A stretch of DNA of 5,842 nucleotides from an uncultured bacterium (GCA_937872185.1 CALMQN010000094.1:1-5842), one strand, 5' to 3'. Shown: positions 1-5,690, counted from the first letter of the stretch. Notes: generated by a model from the letters alone, not told the origin. A program made the numbers and translations.

Positions 1-88
1 TGAAGTCGTCGCCGAGGAGATGCAAGCGGGCTATAGCCTGAACGGTCATCCAATTCGTCATGCCATGGTAAAAGTAACACGCCAGTAG
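1..88 (+). CDS. grpE: GrpE nucleotide exchange factor, C-terminal end only (partial at window start)
   Basis: Reading from base 2 gives 28 codons ending in TAG at 86-88; base 1 belongs to the previous codon. The peptide contains EEMQAGYSLNG, then HPIRHAMVKV and the last residues TRQ. This matches the C-terminal beta-wing end of GrpE, whose family pattern is roughly V-x-E-x-x-Q-x-G-Y-x-L-[NG]-x-R-x-x-R-x-A-x-V-x-V (compare the E. coli ending MQAGFELNG...RPAMVVV). GrpE is the cytosolic dimeric factor that releases ADP from DnaK; the beta-wing domain contacts the DnaK nucleotide-binding domain. The presence of dnaK about 1.9 kb downstream supports the call. The first conserved Arg of the usual 'GRVLRPA' stretch reads His here (GHPIRHA), a minor divergence. 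The rest of the gene lies upstream of the window. Only 22 nt separate it from the ABC transporter ATPase, so co-transcription is likely. Confidence 0.86.
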   Translation, partial: EVVAEEMQAGYSLNGHPIRHAMVKVTRQ

Positions 89-94
89 CACATG

Positions 95-100
95 TATAAT
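95..100 (+). promoter_or_regulatory. Possible -10 box ahead of the ABC transporter genes
   Basis: A perfect TATAAT lies in the 22-nt gap between grpE and the exporter ATPase. No convincing -35 hexamer is found 16-18 nt upstream; the sequence there is AAGTAA-like. If used, transcription would start near 107, only about 4 nt before the ATG. That would bypass the AGGGGG (101-106) that could serve as a weak ribosome binding site for read-through mRNA from grpE. It may be a real internal promoter giving a near-leaderless message, or chance. Confidence 0.3.
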
Positions 101-110
101 AGGGGGTATT

Positions 111-1073
111 ATGTCAAAAAACGATTATGTCATTGAAGCGATTGGGCTGGAAAAATCGTACGGTTCGAACCATGTGCTGCAAGGTGTTGATGTCAAAGTA
201 AGGCGTGGGTCAATGCTTGCGCTACTGGGGCCGAACGGCGCCGGTAAAACGACGACCGTGCGCATTTTAAGCACCCTATTAAAGGCTGATGCCGGGTCGG
301 TTCACATCGAAGGATTTGATGTCGTTGCTGATGCTGATGACGTGCGCAAGGTCATTGGTTTGACTGGTCAATCTGCGGCAGTCGACGAAATGCTGACGGG
401 ACGCGAAAACTTAGTCATGATGGGTCGTTTGTATCACCTGACAAAAGCGAGCGCTAAGCAGCGTGCCGAGGAGCTTTTGGAAGAGTTTGACTTGGTTGAT
501 GCTGCCGGCCGATCAGTCAAAACTTACTCGGGTGGTATGCGTCGACGCTTGGATCTGGCAGTTAGTTTGATCGCAACGCCACCAGTTATTTTTTTGGACG
601 AGCCAACGACTGGGCTTGACCCGCGTTCACGTATTACTATGTGGAATATTATCAATCGCTTGAAAGAAAACGGCGCGACGATTTTACTCACGACACAATA
701 CCTTGATGAGGCAGATCAGTTGGCCGATCAAATTATTGTGATTGATGGAGGAAAGGTGATTGCCGAGGGGACAGCGAAAGAGCTGAAGAGCAAGATTGGT
801 AACGATCGTCTGGAACTGACCTTCAAGGACACTCAGGGGCTGGCCGCTGCCGAGAGAGTATTGGGTAAGGCGATTGTTGAGTCGAATAAAGACGACCTGA
901 CGACGACGGTATTAATTGTTGATACCAACAAAGATGTTAAAAAGACGCTCGACATGTTGTCTGATAGCAAGATTTCGATTGATTCAATGGCGATTCACAA
1001 ACCAACACTCGACGACGTGTTCCTGTCGCTTACCGGCAAACAGAAAAAAGATGATGGGGAAGAGGAGAAATAA
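111..1073 (+). CDS. DrrA-type ABC-2 exporter ATP-binding protein
   Basis: This 320-residue cytoplasmic ATPase would power an ABC-2 exporter with the permease encoded immediately downstream. The nucleotide-binding domain is complete: Walker A GPNGAGKT at 40-47, Q-loop Gln at about 87, signature YSGGM at 139-143, Walker B VIFLDEP ending near 165 with the catalytic Glu at 164, and the D-loop TGLD just after. The H-switch position carries Gln196 (TTQYLDEAD) instead of His. This substitution is typical of the DrrA (daunorubicin resistance) branch, so it is a family mark rather than a defect. The C-terminal region, about 225-320, has the LDDVFLSLTG block (about 301-310) that DrrA-like proteins carry at this place, followed by a charged tail. 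The start is chosen for length and for AGGGGG 4 nt before the ATG. Substrate cannot be told from sequence: lipids, peptides, polyketide-like drugs and cell-surface material are all handled by relatives. The 'drug resistance' label usually attached to the family should not be taken literally. Confidence 0.93.
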   Translation: MSKNDYVIEAIGLEKSYGSNHVLQGVDVKVRRGSMLALLGPNGAGKTTTVRILSTLLKADAGSVHIEGFDVVADADDVRKVIGLTGQSAAVDEMLTGRENLVMMGRLYHLTKASAKQRAEELLEEFDLVDAAGRSVKTYSGGMRRRLDLAVSLIATPPVIFLDEPTTGLDPRSRITMWNIINRLKENGATILLTTQYLDEADQLADQIIVIDGGKVIAEGTAKELKSKIGNDRLELTFKDTQGLAAAERVLGKAIVESNKDDLTTTVLIVDTNKDVKKTLDMLSDSKISIDSMAIHKPTLDDVFLSLTGKQKKDDGEEEK

Positions 1074-1074
1074 T

Positions 1075-1875
1075 ATGGCAGTCAAACTCGTATTTAGGAA
1101 GCAATCCAAATTTATCCTCGCTTTGTCCGATTCGCTTGTCATGATCAGGCGCAGCACGACGCACATTATCCGTAACACTGATCAGTTGTTGGGCACATTC
1201 TTCCAGCCGATCATGTTTTTGGTGTTGTTTACGGCGGTGTTTGGTGGGGCAATTGCAACCGAAGGGGGCAGCTATATCAATTTCTTGCTCGCAGGTATCA
1301 TTGTGCAGACGCTCGCATTTGGTTCGACCACAACAGCGATCGCGGTTGCAAATGATCTGAAGCGCGGCATTGTTGATCGCTTCCGAGCACTTCCTATGTC
1401 CAACTTAGCAGTACTGAATGGGCACGTTGTATCTGATCTTTTCCGTAACGGTATATCGACAGTGGTGATGATCATTGCCGGGCTTGTGATTGGTTTTCGC
1501 CCAACGGTTTCACCACTTGAATGGCTGGCACTGATCGGGCTACTCGCATTATTTACACTGTCGCTCTCGTGGTTGTCGGCCATCTTGGGTGTCGTCGCCA
1601 AAAGTGTCGAAGGCGTACAATGGCTGACCTTTGTGATTATTTTCCCACTAACATTTGCCAGCAGCGCGTTCGTTGATCCATCGACTATGTCAGATTGGTT
1701 GCGGGTATTTGCCGAAAACCAACCAGTGACGCATATGGTTGATGCAGTGCGGTCGTTACTGATTGGTACGCCGATGGGTGACGCTGCCATGTGGTCAATT
1801 GTCTGGAGTGTTGGTATTTTGGTTGTATCAATGCCACTTGCCGCCTGGCTGTTCAAACGCAAAACTGCACAATAA
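1075..1875 (+). CDS. DrrB-type ABC-2 exporter permease
   Basis: This 266-residue integral membrane protein is the partner of the ATPase encoded 1 nt upstream. The open frame extends back to 916, but the ATG at 1075 is preferred: it has AGGAG at 1063-1067 with 7-nt spacing, and the earlier stretch only overlaps the ATPase gene and is basic and Cys-rich, unlike an ABC-2 N-terminus. Visible layout: cytoplasmic amphipathic N-terminus (1-38), then about six hydrophobic spans near 41-60, 68-90, 124-140, 148-172, 182-200 and 239-261. The loop after the second span, LKRGIVDRFRALPMS (95-109), is the conserved cytoplasmic coupling segment of DrrB/ABC-2 permeases. The re-entrant-like region FPLTFASSAFVDPSTM (190-205) and the following NQPVTHMVDAVR (215-226) are also family-typical. 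Spacing and a shared ribosome-binding context imply translational coupling with the ATPase. The exported substrate is unknown. No intrinsic terminator follows, so transcription may continue into the dnaK control region. Confidence 0.92.
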   Translation: MAVKLVFRKQSKFILALSDSLVMIRRSTTHIIRNTDQLLGTFFQPIMFLVLFTAVFGGAIATEGGSYINFLLAGIIVQTLAFGSTTTAIAVANDLKRGIVDRFRALPMSNLAVLNGHVVSDLFRNGISTVVMIIAGLVIGFRPTVSPLEWLALIGLLALFTLSLSWLSAILGVVAKSVEGVQWLTFVIIFPLTFASSAFVDPSTMSDWLRVFAENQPVTHMVDAVRSLLIGTPMGDAAMWSIVWSVGILVVSMPLAAWLFKRKTAQ

Positions 1876-1895
1876 ATAGTTCACTCCCCTGTTAA

Positions 1896-1938
1896 TAACT
1901 AAATTGGCACTCTTGACACGAGAGTGCCAATTTAGTTA
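1896..1938 (+). promoter_or_regulatory. CIRCE operator 1 (HrcA site) within a 17-bp-arm palindrome
   Basis: The core is TTGGCACTC (1904-1912), nine bases, then GAGTGCCAA (1922-1930). This is the CIRCE layout TTAGCACTC-N9-GAGTGCTAA, with the third arm position changed symmetrically (A to G on the left, T to C on the right), so the dyad stays perfect. The symmetry extends outward to TAACTAAATTGGCACTC (1896-1912) and its exact complement at 1922-1938. HrcA, the heat-shock repressor, binds CIRCE as a dimer in many bacteria and blocks dnaK and groE transcription. The predicted -35 box lies in the loop, so bound HrcA would cover the promoter directly. No hrcA gene is in the window; upstream of grpE is a common place for it. 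Confidence 0.93.
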
Positions 1939-1942
1939 CAAT
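1913..1942 (+). promoter_or_regulatory. dnaK promoter (sigma-70/sigma-A type)
   Basis: A perfect -35 TTGACA (1913-1918) and a -10 TACAAT (1937-1942, 5 of 6 consensus bases) are separated by 18 nt. Transcription should begin around 1949, giving a 5' leader of about 78 nt before dnaK. The -35 box occupies six of the nine bases in the loop of CIRCE 1, and the -10 box straddles the end of its right arm. This is a housekeeping promoter put under HrcA control by its operator, not an alternative heat-shock sigma promoter. Confidence 0.82.
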
Positions 1943-1988
1943 AGAGGCATTGGCAATCTAGGCCCTAGAGTGCTAAAATTGTAACTAA
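1932..1988. repeat. Inverted repeat enclosing the second CIRCE
   Basis: TTAGTTACAAT (1932-1942) is the exact reverse complement of ATTGTAACTAA (1978-1988), an 11-bp arm pair around a 35-bp interior that holds CIRCE 2. The left arm overlaps both the end of the CIRCE 1 palindrome and the -10 box. The heptamer TAACTAA thus occurs three times in the gap: 1896-1902, as its complement at 1932-1938, and at 1982-1988. In a message started near 1949 the left arm is absent, so any role would be at the DNA level or in read-through RNA from the exporter genes. Confidence 0.6.
1950..1976 (+). promoter_or_regulatory. Second, degenerate CIRCE operator at the dnaK transcription start
   Basis: TTGGCAATC (1950-1958), nine bases, then GAGTGCTAA (1968-1976). 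The right arm is identical to the CIRCE consensus, and the left arm matches the consensus TTAGCACTC at seven of nine positions with exactly the standard 9-nt spacer. Its first base falls at or just after the predicted +1 from the TTGACA/TACAAT promoter, so HrcA bound here could block initiation or early elongation. The centres of the two elements are 46 bp apart (1917 and 1963), a little over four helical turns, so cooperative binding is possible but not shown. Confidence 0.7.
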
Positions 1989-2026
1989 GAAGATTGTATA
2001 TTTTTAAAGAATAGGAGATATAAGAT

Positions 2027-3916
2027 ATGGGTAAAATTATTGGAATCGATCTGGGTACCACCAACAGCGCATTTGCGTATATGGTTGCGGGTAAACCAGA
2101 GGTTATTGCGAATGCTGAAGGCAACCGTACGACACCAAGTGTCGTGGCGATCAATAAAGGCGGAGAGCGCTTGGTTGGCCAGGTGGCACAACGTCAACGC
2201 GTTACTAATGCCAAGAACACCATTTATGGTGTGAAGCGTTTGATTGGCCGTAAATTTGGCGACAAAGAAGTGCAAAAAGACTTGGATATTATGCCGTATG
2301 AAATCGTCAAAAAGGGCGATGGCGTTGCTGTAAAGATGGGCGACAAAGACTATAGTCCCGAAGAAGTATCGGCTATGATCCTTTCAAAAATCAAAGCTGA
2401 CGCTGAAGCTTTTCTAGGCGAGACAGTCACCGAAGCGGTTATTACCGTTCCTGCGTACTTCGATGACTCGCAACGACAAGCAACCAAAGATGCCGGCAAG
2501 ATTGCCGGTCTGGAAGTAAAGCGTATTATTAACGAACCAACTGCTGCGGCCCTTGCCTATGGCCTGGACAGTAAAAAAGACGAGAAGATCGCCGTGTTTG
2601 ACCTTGGTGGTGGGACATTTGACGTTTCCGTCCTCGAACTAGGGGATGGTGTCTTCGAAGTAAAATCAACTAATGGTGACACACACCTTGGTGGTGAAGA
2701 CTTTGACAACCGTATCGTCAATCACTTTTTGGATGTGTTTAAACAGCAGCAAGGAATTGATCTGAAATCCGACAAGGCTGCCATGCAGCGCCTGAAGGAC
2801 GAAGCCGAAAAAGCCAAGAAAGAACTTTCGAGTACGCCTGAAACCGAAATCAATCTGCCGTTTTTGACCGCTGATGCTGATGGTCCAAAGCACTTCGAAT
2901 ACAAATTGACACGTTCGAAATTGGAAGAGTTGGTCAAAGATTTGATCGATGGTGTAGCTGGTCCTGTTGAAAAAGCACTGAAAGACGCTGGGCTTAAGGC
3001 AAGTGAGATCGATGAGATCGTTTTGGTTGGTGGTATGACCCGTATGCCTGCGGTCGTCGAAAAGGTCAAAGAAATCTTTGGTAAAGAACCACTGAAGGGT
3101 GTTAACCCTGACGAAGTCGTTGCTATTGGTGCTGCCATTCAAGGTGGAGTGTTGGCCGGTGACGTCAAAGACGTACTGCTTTTGGACGTGACGCCACTAT
3201 CACTTGGTATCGAAACAATGGGCGGCGTTGCGACTAAGCTGATCGAGCGCAACACGACAGTCCCAACCAGCAAGTCTGAAACGTTCAGTACGGCTGCCGA
3301 CAATCAACCACAAGTTGAGATTCACGTCACCCAGGGCGAGCGCGAGCTGGCTGCAGACAACAAATCACTGGGTCGCTTTAGCCTTGACGGCATTGCGCCA
3401 GCGCCACGTGGTGTACCGCAGATCGAAGTAACGTTTAACATCGACGCCAACGGTATCCTTAACGTTACTGCCAAAGACAAGGGAACTGGCAAAGAGCAAT
3501 CGATTACGATTTCTAATAGTGGTAACCTATCGAAAGAAGACATCGAAAAGGCCGCCAAGGACGCTGAAATGCACGCTGATGAGGACAAGAAAAAGCGTGA
3601 AGCAATCGATGCCCGCAATGTCTTAGAGAGCACTATTTACCAAGCAGAAAAAATGCCTGATGAGTTTAAAGACAAGATTAGCGATGACGACAAAAAAGTT
3701 ATCATGGACGCTGTCGAAGAGGCAAAGAAGCATAAAGATGCTGATGACAAGGATGAGCTAGAAGCAGCGGCCAAAGCCCTGAACGACGCCATCATGCCAA
3801 TCGGTGCCAAAATGTACGAAGCATCAAAAGAGGAAGCACCTGCACCCGAAGATGGCGAGAAGAAAGAAGACGAGCCCGTTGAAGGCGAAGTCGTCGACGA
3901 AGACAAAAAGAAATAA
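2027..3916 (+). CDS. dnaK: Chaperone protein DnaK (Hsp70), full length
   Basis: This 629-residue cytosolic ATP-driven chaperone binds exposed hydrophobic peptides, with DnaJ and GrpE as partners. The nucleotide-binding domain spans about 1-380: phosphate-1 [10 protein letters not shown] (5-14), Lys70, connect-1 [13 protein letters not shown] (169-181) with Glu170, phosphate-2 DLGGGTFD (192-199) with Thr197 and Asp199, and adenosine motif [11 protein letters not shown] (331-341). The linker is DVLLLDV (382-388). The substrate-binding beta domain follows to about 500, the helical lid to about 600, then an acidic and Lys-rich tail ending EVVDEDKKK. The start is fixed by the conserved [10 protein letters not shown] and by AGGAG (2013-2017), 9 nt upstream. 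Subdomain IB keeps the segment around 76-99 that E. coli DnaK has and B. subtilis DnaK lacks. No cysteine or tryptophan is present; position 15, Cys in E. coli, is Ala. It appears to be transcribed alone under two CIRCE sites, with a terminator 15 nt downstream. Confidence 0.99.
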   Translation: MGKIIGIDLGTTNSAFAYMVAGKPEVIANAEGNRTTPSVVAINKGGERLVGQVAQRQRVTNAKNTIYGVKRLIGRKFGDKEVQKDLDIMPYEIVKKGDGVAVKMGDKDYSPEEVSAMILSKIKADAEAFLGETVTEAVITVPAYFDDSQRQATKDAGKIAGLEVKRIINEPTAAALAYGLDSKKDEKIAVFDLGGGTFDVSVLELGDGVFEVKSTNGDTHLGGEDFDNRIVNHFLDVFKQQQGIDLKSDKAAMQRLKDEAEKAKKELSSTPETEINLPFLTADADGPKHFEYKLTRSKLEELVKDLIDGVAGPVEKALKDAGLKASEIDEIVLVGGMTRMPAVVEKVKEIFGKEPLKGVNPDEVVAIGAAIQGGVLAGDVKDVLLLDVTPLSLGIETMGGVATKLIERNTTVPTSKSETFSTAADNQPQVEIHVTQGERELAADNKSLGRFSLDGIAPAPRGVPQIEVTFNIDANGILNVTAKDKGTGKEQSITISNSGNLSKEDIEKAAKDAEMHADEDKKKREAIDARNVLESTIYQAEKMPDEFKDKISDDDKKVIMDAVEEAKKHKDADDKDELEAAAKALNDAIMPIGAKMYEASKEEAPAPEDGEKKEDEPVEGEVVDEDKKK

Positions 3917-3931
3917 CAGCTCGCACACATT

Positions 3932-3968
3932 AAAGGCTCGGTCACTTCAGACCGAGCCTTTGCGTTTT
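3932..3968 (+). terminator. Rho-independent terminator after dnaK
   Basis: A perfect 12-bp stem, AAAGGCTCGGTC (3932-3943) and GACCGAGCCTTT (3950-3961), closes a 6-nt loop ACTTCA. It is followed by GCGTTTT. The stem's A-rich base and T-rich exit suit termination, though the uninterrupted T tract is short. The position, 15 nt after the dnaK stop, indicates that dnaK ends its own transcript and that dnaJ is not co-transcribed from here. The reverse strand also reads AAAGGCTC... followed by a T-poor stretch, so it is probably one-directional. Confidence 0.9.
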
Positions 3969-3994
3969 GATAAGACAGGTACGTAACGTAGAAT
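3967..3994 (+). promoter_or_regulatory. Promoter for the DUF4190-like membrane protein gene
   Basis: TTGATA (3967-3972, 5 of 6) and TAGAAT (3989-3994, 5 of 6) are separated by 16 nt. The -35 box starts within the T tract of the dnaK terminator, so the two signals are packed together. Transcription would begin near 4001, giving a leader of roughly 20 nt that includes AAGGAG (4009-4014). A competing -10, CATAAT at 4003-4008, lacks a good -35. Confidence 0.55.
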
Positions 3995-4021
3995 GAAGAC
4001 AGCATAATAAGGAGTTTATCA

Positions 4022-4525
4022 ATGGCGACACATACACCCAGAACATCACAGGCCTTTTCAATTGCATCACTTGTTTTAGGGATTGTTTCGCTCTTAAACC
4101 TTATATTTTGGTTTGTTTCACTACCGCTTGGAATCTTGGCGATAATCTTTGGTATCTTAGGCCTAAAAACAGCAGGTCGCGGTAAAGCAATTGCAGGTAT
4201 TATTACCGGGGGCTTGGGGGCTTTGATTAGCCTTCTGATCTTTGCGATTGTCATTGTTGCATTACCAAGCCTGCAGAGTGCGCAACGTGACACGGCCCGA
4301 AAATCAGAACTGTCAGGTATGGCGGCGGACATCGTGACGTATCAAACGAATAACCAGGGCCTACTGCCTGTAGCGTCAGATGTGCCAAGGGACTCACTCG
4401 ACGTGTTAGAGGATGACAGCGTCCTGTATACGCCTGGCATTGACTGTGACGGAAATAAGGGTAGTCGATTCTATTCGCTCGAAATTGTGCTTGAAAACGG
4501 CACTAACTACTGCGTCGGTTCATAG
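4022..4525 (+). CDS. DUF4190-like membrane protein with pilin-like extracytoplasmic tail
   Basis: This 167-residue protein is of unknown function. AAGGAG at 4009-4014, 7 nt before the ATG, supports the start. Residues 1-11 are a short Thr-rich cytoplasmic lead. Residues 12-47 form a long hydrophobic hairpin rich in Gly and Leu. GRGKAIAGIITGG (52-64) is the small-residue turn typical of DUF4190-type hairpins, and 64-81 completes the next membrane span. The remainder (82-167) is soluble. Its first part, RDTARKSELSGMAADIVTYQ (89-108) followed by TNNQGLLP, resembles the start of the globular domain of type IV pilins and pseudopilins: a helix with R-D/RK-x-x-L spacing, then YQ-x-N-x-G-x-L-P. Two cysteines, 142 and 164, flank the C-terminal strand region and could form a disulfide outside the cell. 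There is no class III signal peptide (G/E-F-T-type) at the start, so it should not be processed as a pilin. It is probably a membrane-anchored surface or envelope protein. It abuts the convergent glycosidase-like gene with no gap. Confidence 0.88.
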   Translation: MATHTPRTSQAFSIASLVLGIVSLLNLIFWFVSLPLGILAIIFGILGLKTAGRGKAIAGIITGGLGALISLLIFAIVIVALPSLQSAQRDTARKSELSGMAADIVTYQTNNQGLLPVASDVPRDSLDVLEDDSVLYTPGIDCDGNKGSRFYSLEIVLENGTNYCVGS

Positions 4526-5647
4526 CTAAAGGCTCTCAGGAAGTTCCAAAAACAGGGCCGCCCACACCATACCGGGGTCACTGCGATATATCGGTGCATA
4601 GTACCATGACCCGTCGGCATTGAGCAGTTCGGGATAGTTGCCATGCCGTTCGATCATACTCGCAAAGTTAGCATATTGTGTGTGATATTCGGGTCGCCCA
4701 TATTTCTTTAAAATGTGCAGATAAAAAGTTCCATGCCAGGTCCAAATGCTGGTACCGGTATAATTAGGCATCAGCTTACTGCCCATGGCAATGCGGTATT
4801 TGAACAAATGTTCACGCCCTGCTTCGCCGTATTGCATAGGATACAGCGCGTTCAGTTTTGCCTTGGTGATGTAATCGAATGTTCGGTCGGCCATATCGCG
4901 GTTGTCGATAACATTTAAAAAGAAGGGCATCAGGGCACATTCGGCACTAAACGCCTTCGTGGTCCGGTCAGCGTCAAAGTAGTGGCCGTTCCAGTAGTGA
5001 TTTAATAATTCATCTTGGTATTGCTGTTCGTCGTAAGGGAAGCCCTGCAGTTTTAGAACTTTGGCACAATGTGCCATGCGCGCGATCAGGGCAATACTAT
5101 AGGCGCTGCGATCATAAAACACGGCATCGCGCATTTCAGCGTAGCGCATCGTTTGCAGGTTTCCGTCGGAGTCAAGGAATGTTTTGACGTATTTGCCCAG
5201 TTGTTTTTCCAAAAATGCCTGTTCGGCGGCGTTTGGCCAATAGTCACTGACTACCAGACAATGTAGCAGCCAAGGGAGCGCATCAACGCTTTTTTTGGCA
5301 GGTGCGTTAAAGGTATTACCAGCCTTATCGATGCACAATGTTACCGCACCCGCGCGGCGATAATGATACAGCGCCCAGCGCAGGGTATGGTGAACGCGTA
5401 CTTGGTTGCCGAGCGTTACCAATGACTGACAGACCGTGCCAAAGTCGCGCATCCAAAAAAAGTCAAAATGTCCCAGGCTAGTGCGATAAAAGTCGCCTTC
5501 CCACAGGCGTTCGACAATTTCGGCACAAACTTCCTGCGCGGTGCCCTCGATGCGTTCAATCTTTCCAAAGTAACGGTTATGTAGTTGGCGATATTCCGCA
5601 CGGAGTGTGCCCAGGATGCCACCAGCGCGGCGAATAATAGGTTTCAT
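4526..5647 (-). CDS. Cytoplasmic (alpha/alpha)6-barrel glycosidase-like protein (GH63/GH15-related fold, specificity unknown)
   Basis: A 373-residue protein with no signal peptide or membrane span, rich in aromatic residues. Blocks typical of six-hairpin glycosidases appear in order: FDFFWMRDFG (61-70), VDALPWLLHCLV (121-132), YAEMRDAVFYDRSAYSIAL (169-187), HYWNGHYFDADR (217-228), ECALMPFFLNV (236-246), TGTSIWTWHGTFYLHILKKYG (297-317; compare the 'GpvWp..ny.l...L.rYG' block of GH63-like enzymes) and NYPELLNADGSWYYAP (337-352) followed by GMVWAAL. By analogy with such enzymes, Asp174 or Asp179 and Glu340 are candidate acid and base; this is inference. The likely job is hydrolysis of a terminal alpha-glucosidic or related sugar linkage, perhaps in storage glycan or trehalose/glucan turnover. 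A non-catalytic or phosphorylase-like relative cannot be excluded. The length is short for GH63 or GH15 enzymes with accessory domains, so this is the barrel alone. No clear Shine-Dalgarno precedes the ATG. Confidence 0.8.
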   Translation of the reverse strand: MKPIIRRAGGILGTLRAEYRQLHNRYFGKIERIEGTAQEVCAEIVERLWEGDFYRTSLGHFDFFWMRDFGTVCQSLVTLGNQVRVHHTLRWALYHYRRAGAVTLCIDKAGNTFNAPAKKSVDALPWLLHCLVVSDYWPNAAEQAFLEKQLGKYVKTFLDSDGNLQTMRYAEMRDAVFYDRSAYSIALIARMAHCAKVLKLQGFPYDEQQYQDELLNHYWNGHYFDADRTTKAFSAECALMPFFLNVIDNRDMADRTFDYITKAKLNALYPMQYGEAGREHLFKYRIAMGSKLMPNYTGTSIWTWHGTFYLHILKKYGRPEYHTQYANFASMIERHGNYPELLNADGSWYYAPIYRSDPGMVWAALFLELPESL

Positions 5648-5654
5648 TATGGCA

Positions 5655-5683
5655 AGTATATCGCGTGATGATGCTTATGTATA
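5655..5683 (-). promoter_or_regulatory. Possible promoter giving a leaderless glycosidase-like message
   Basis: On the minus strand, TATACA (5683 down to 5678, 4 of 6 consensus) and TATACT (5660 down to 5655, 5 of 6) are separated by 17 nt. The -10 ends 7 nt before the ATG at 5647, so the predicted +1 is at or next to the start codon. This agrees with the absence of a Shine-Dalgarno sequence. A weaker alternative, TTGGTT (5725-5720) with TATACT (5702-5697) at 17-nt spacing, would give a leader of about 43 nt. Confidence 0.4.
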
Positions 5684-5690
5684 GATCACG
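5664..5690. repeat. CGTGAT-N15-ATCACG inverted repeat in the divergent promoter gap
   Basis: CGTGAT (5664-5669) and its exact complement ATCACG (5685-5690) have matching ends 21 bp apart, two helical turns. That spacing lets a dimeric repressor or activator bind one face. The pair overlaps the minus-strand -35 candidate and lies just upstream of the plus-strand TATAAT. Six-base arms can arise by chance, so an operator role is only a suggestion. Confidence 0.3.

Noticed and set aside
196..711. ATPase judged inactive because the H-switch histidine is missing (Gln196)
   Set aside because: Gln in TTQYLDEAD is the usual residue in the DrrA branch, and all other nucleotide-binding motifs are intact.
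916..1074. A 53-codon upstream extension of the permease reading frame
   Set aside because: It lies inside the ATPase gene in another frame, is basic and Cys-rich, and has no ribosome binding site. The ATG at 1075 has AGGAG at 7 nt and gives a normal DrrB-length protein.
1272..1862. A 196-codon open frame on the minus strand across the permease gene
   Set aside because: Its translation is low-complexity in Ser/Thr/Ile with no domain, no ribosome binding site, and sits opposite a clear membrane protein gene; it is a shadow.
1896..1938. Long palindrome as an intrinsic terminator for the exporter operon
   Set aside because: The hairpin would be strong, but CAATAGAGG rather than a T tract follows the right arm. 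The CIRCE core and embedded -35 explain it better as an operator.
2666..3142. Long minus-strand open frames opposite dnaK (also 2722-3138, 3322-3633 and 3637-4332)
   Set aside because: These are composition shadows of the dnaK codons, with no recognisable domain; the last also spans the dnaK terminator and the next gene.
4022..4525. Calling the small membrane protein a type IV pilin
   Set aside because: The tail resembles a pilin domain, but the protein has multiple hydrophobic spans and no class III leader with a cleavage site, so it cannot be a standard pilin.
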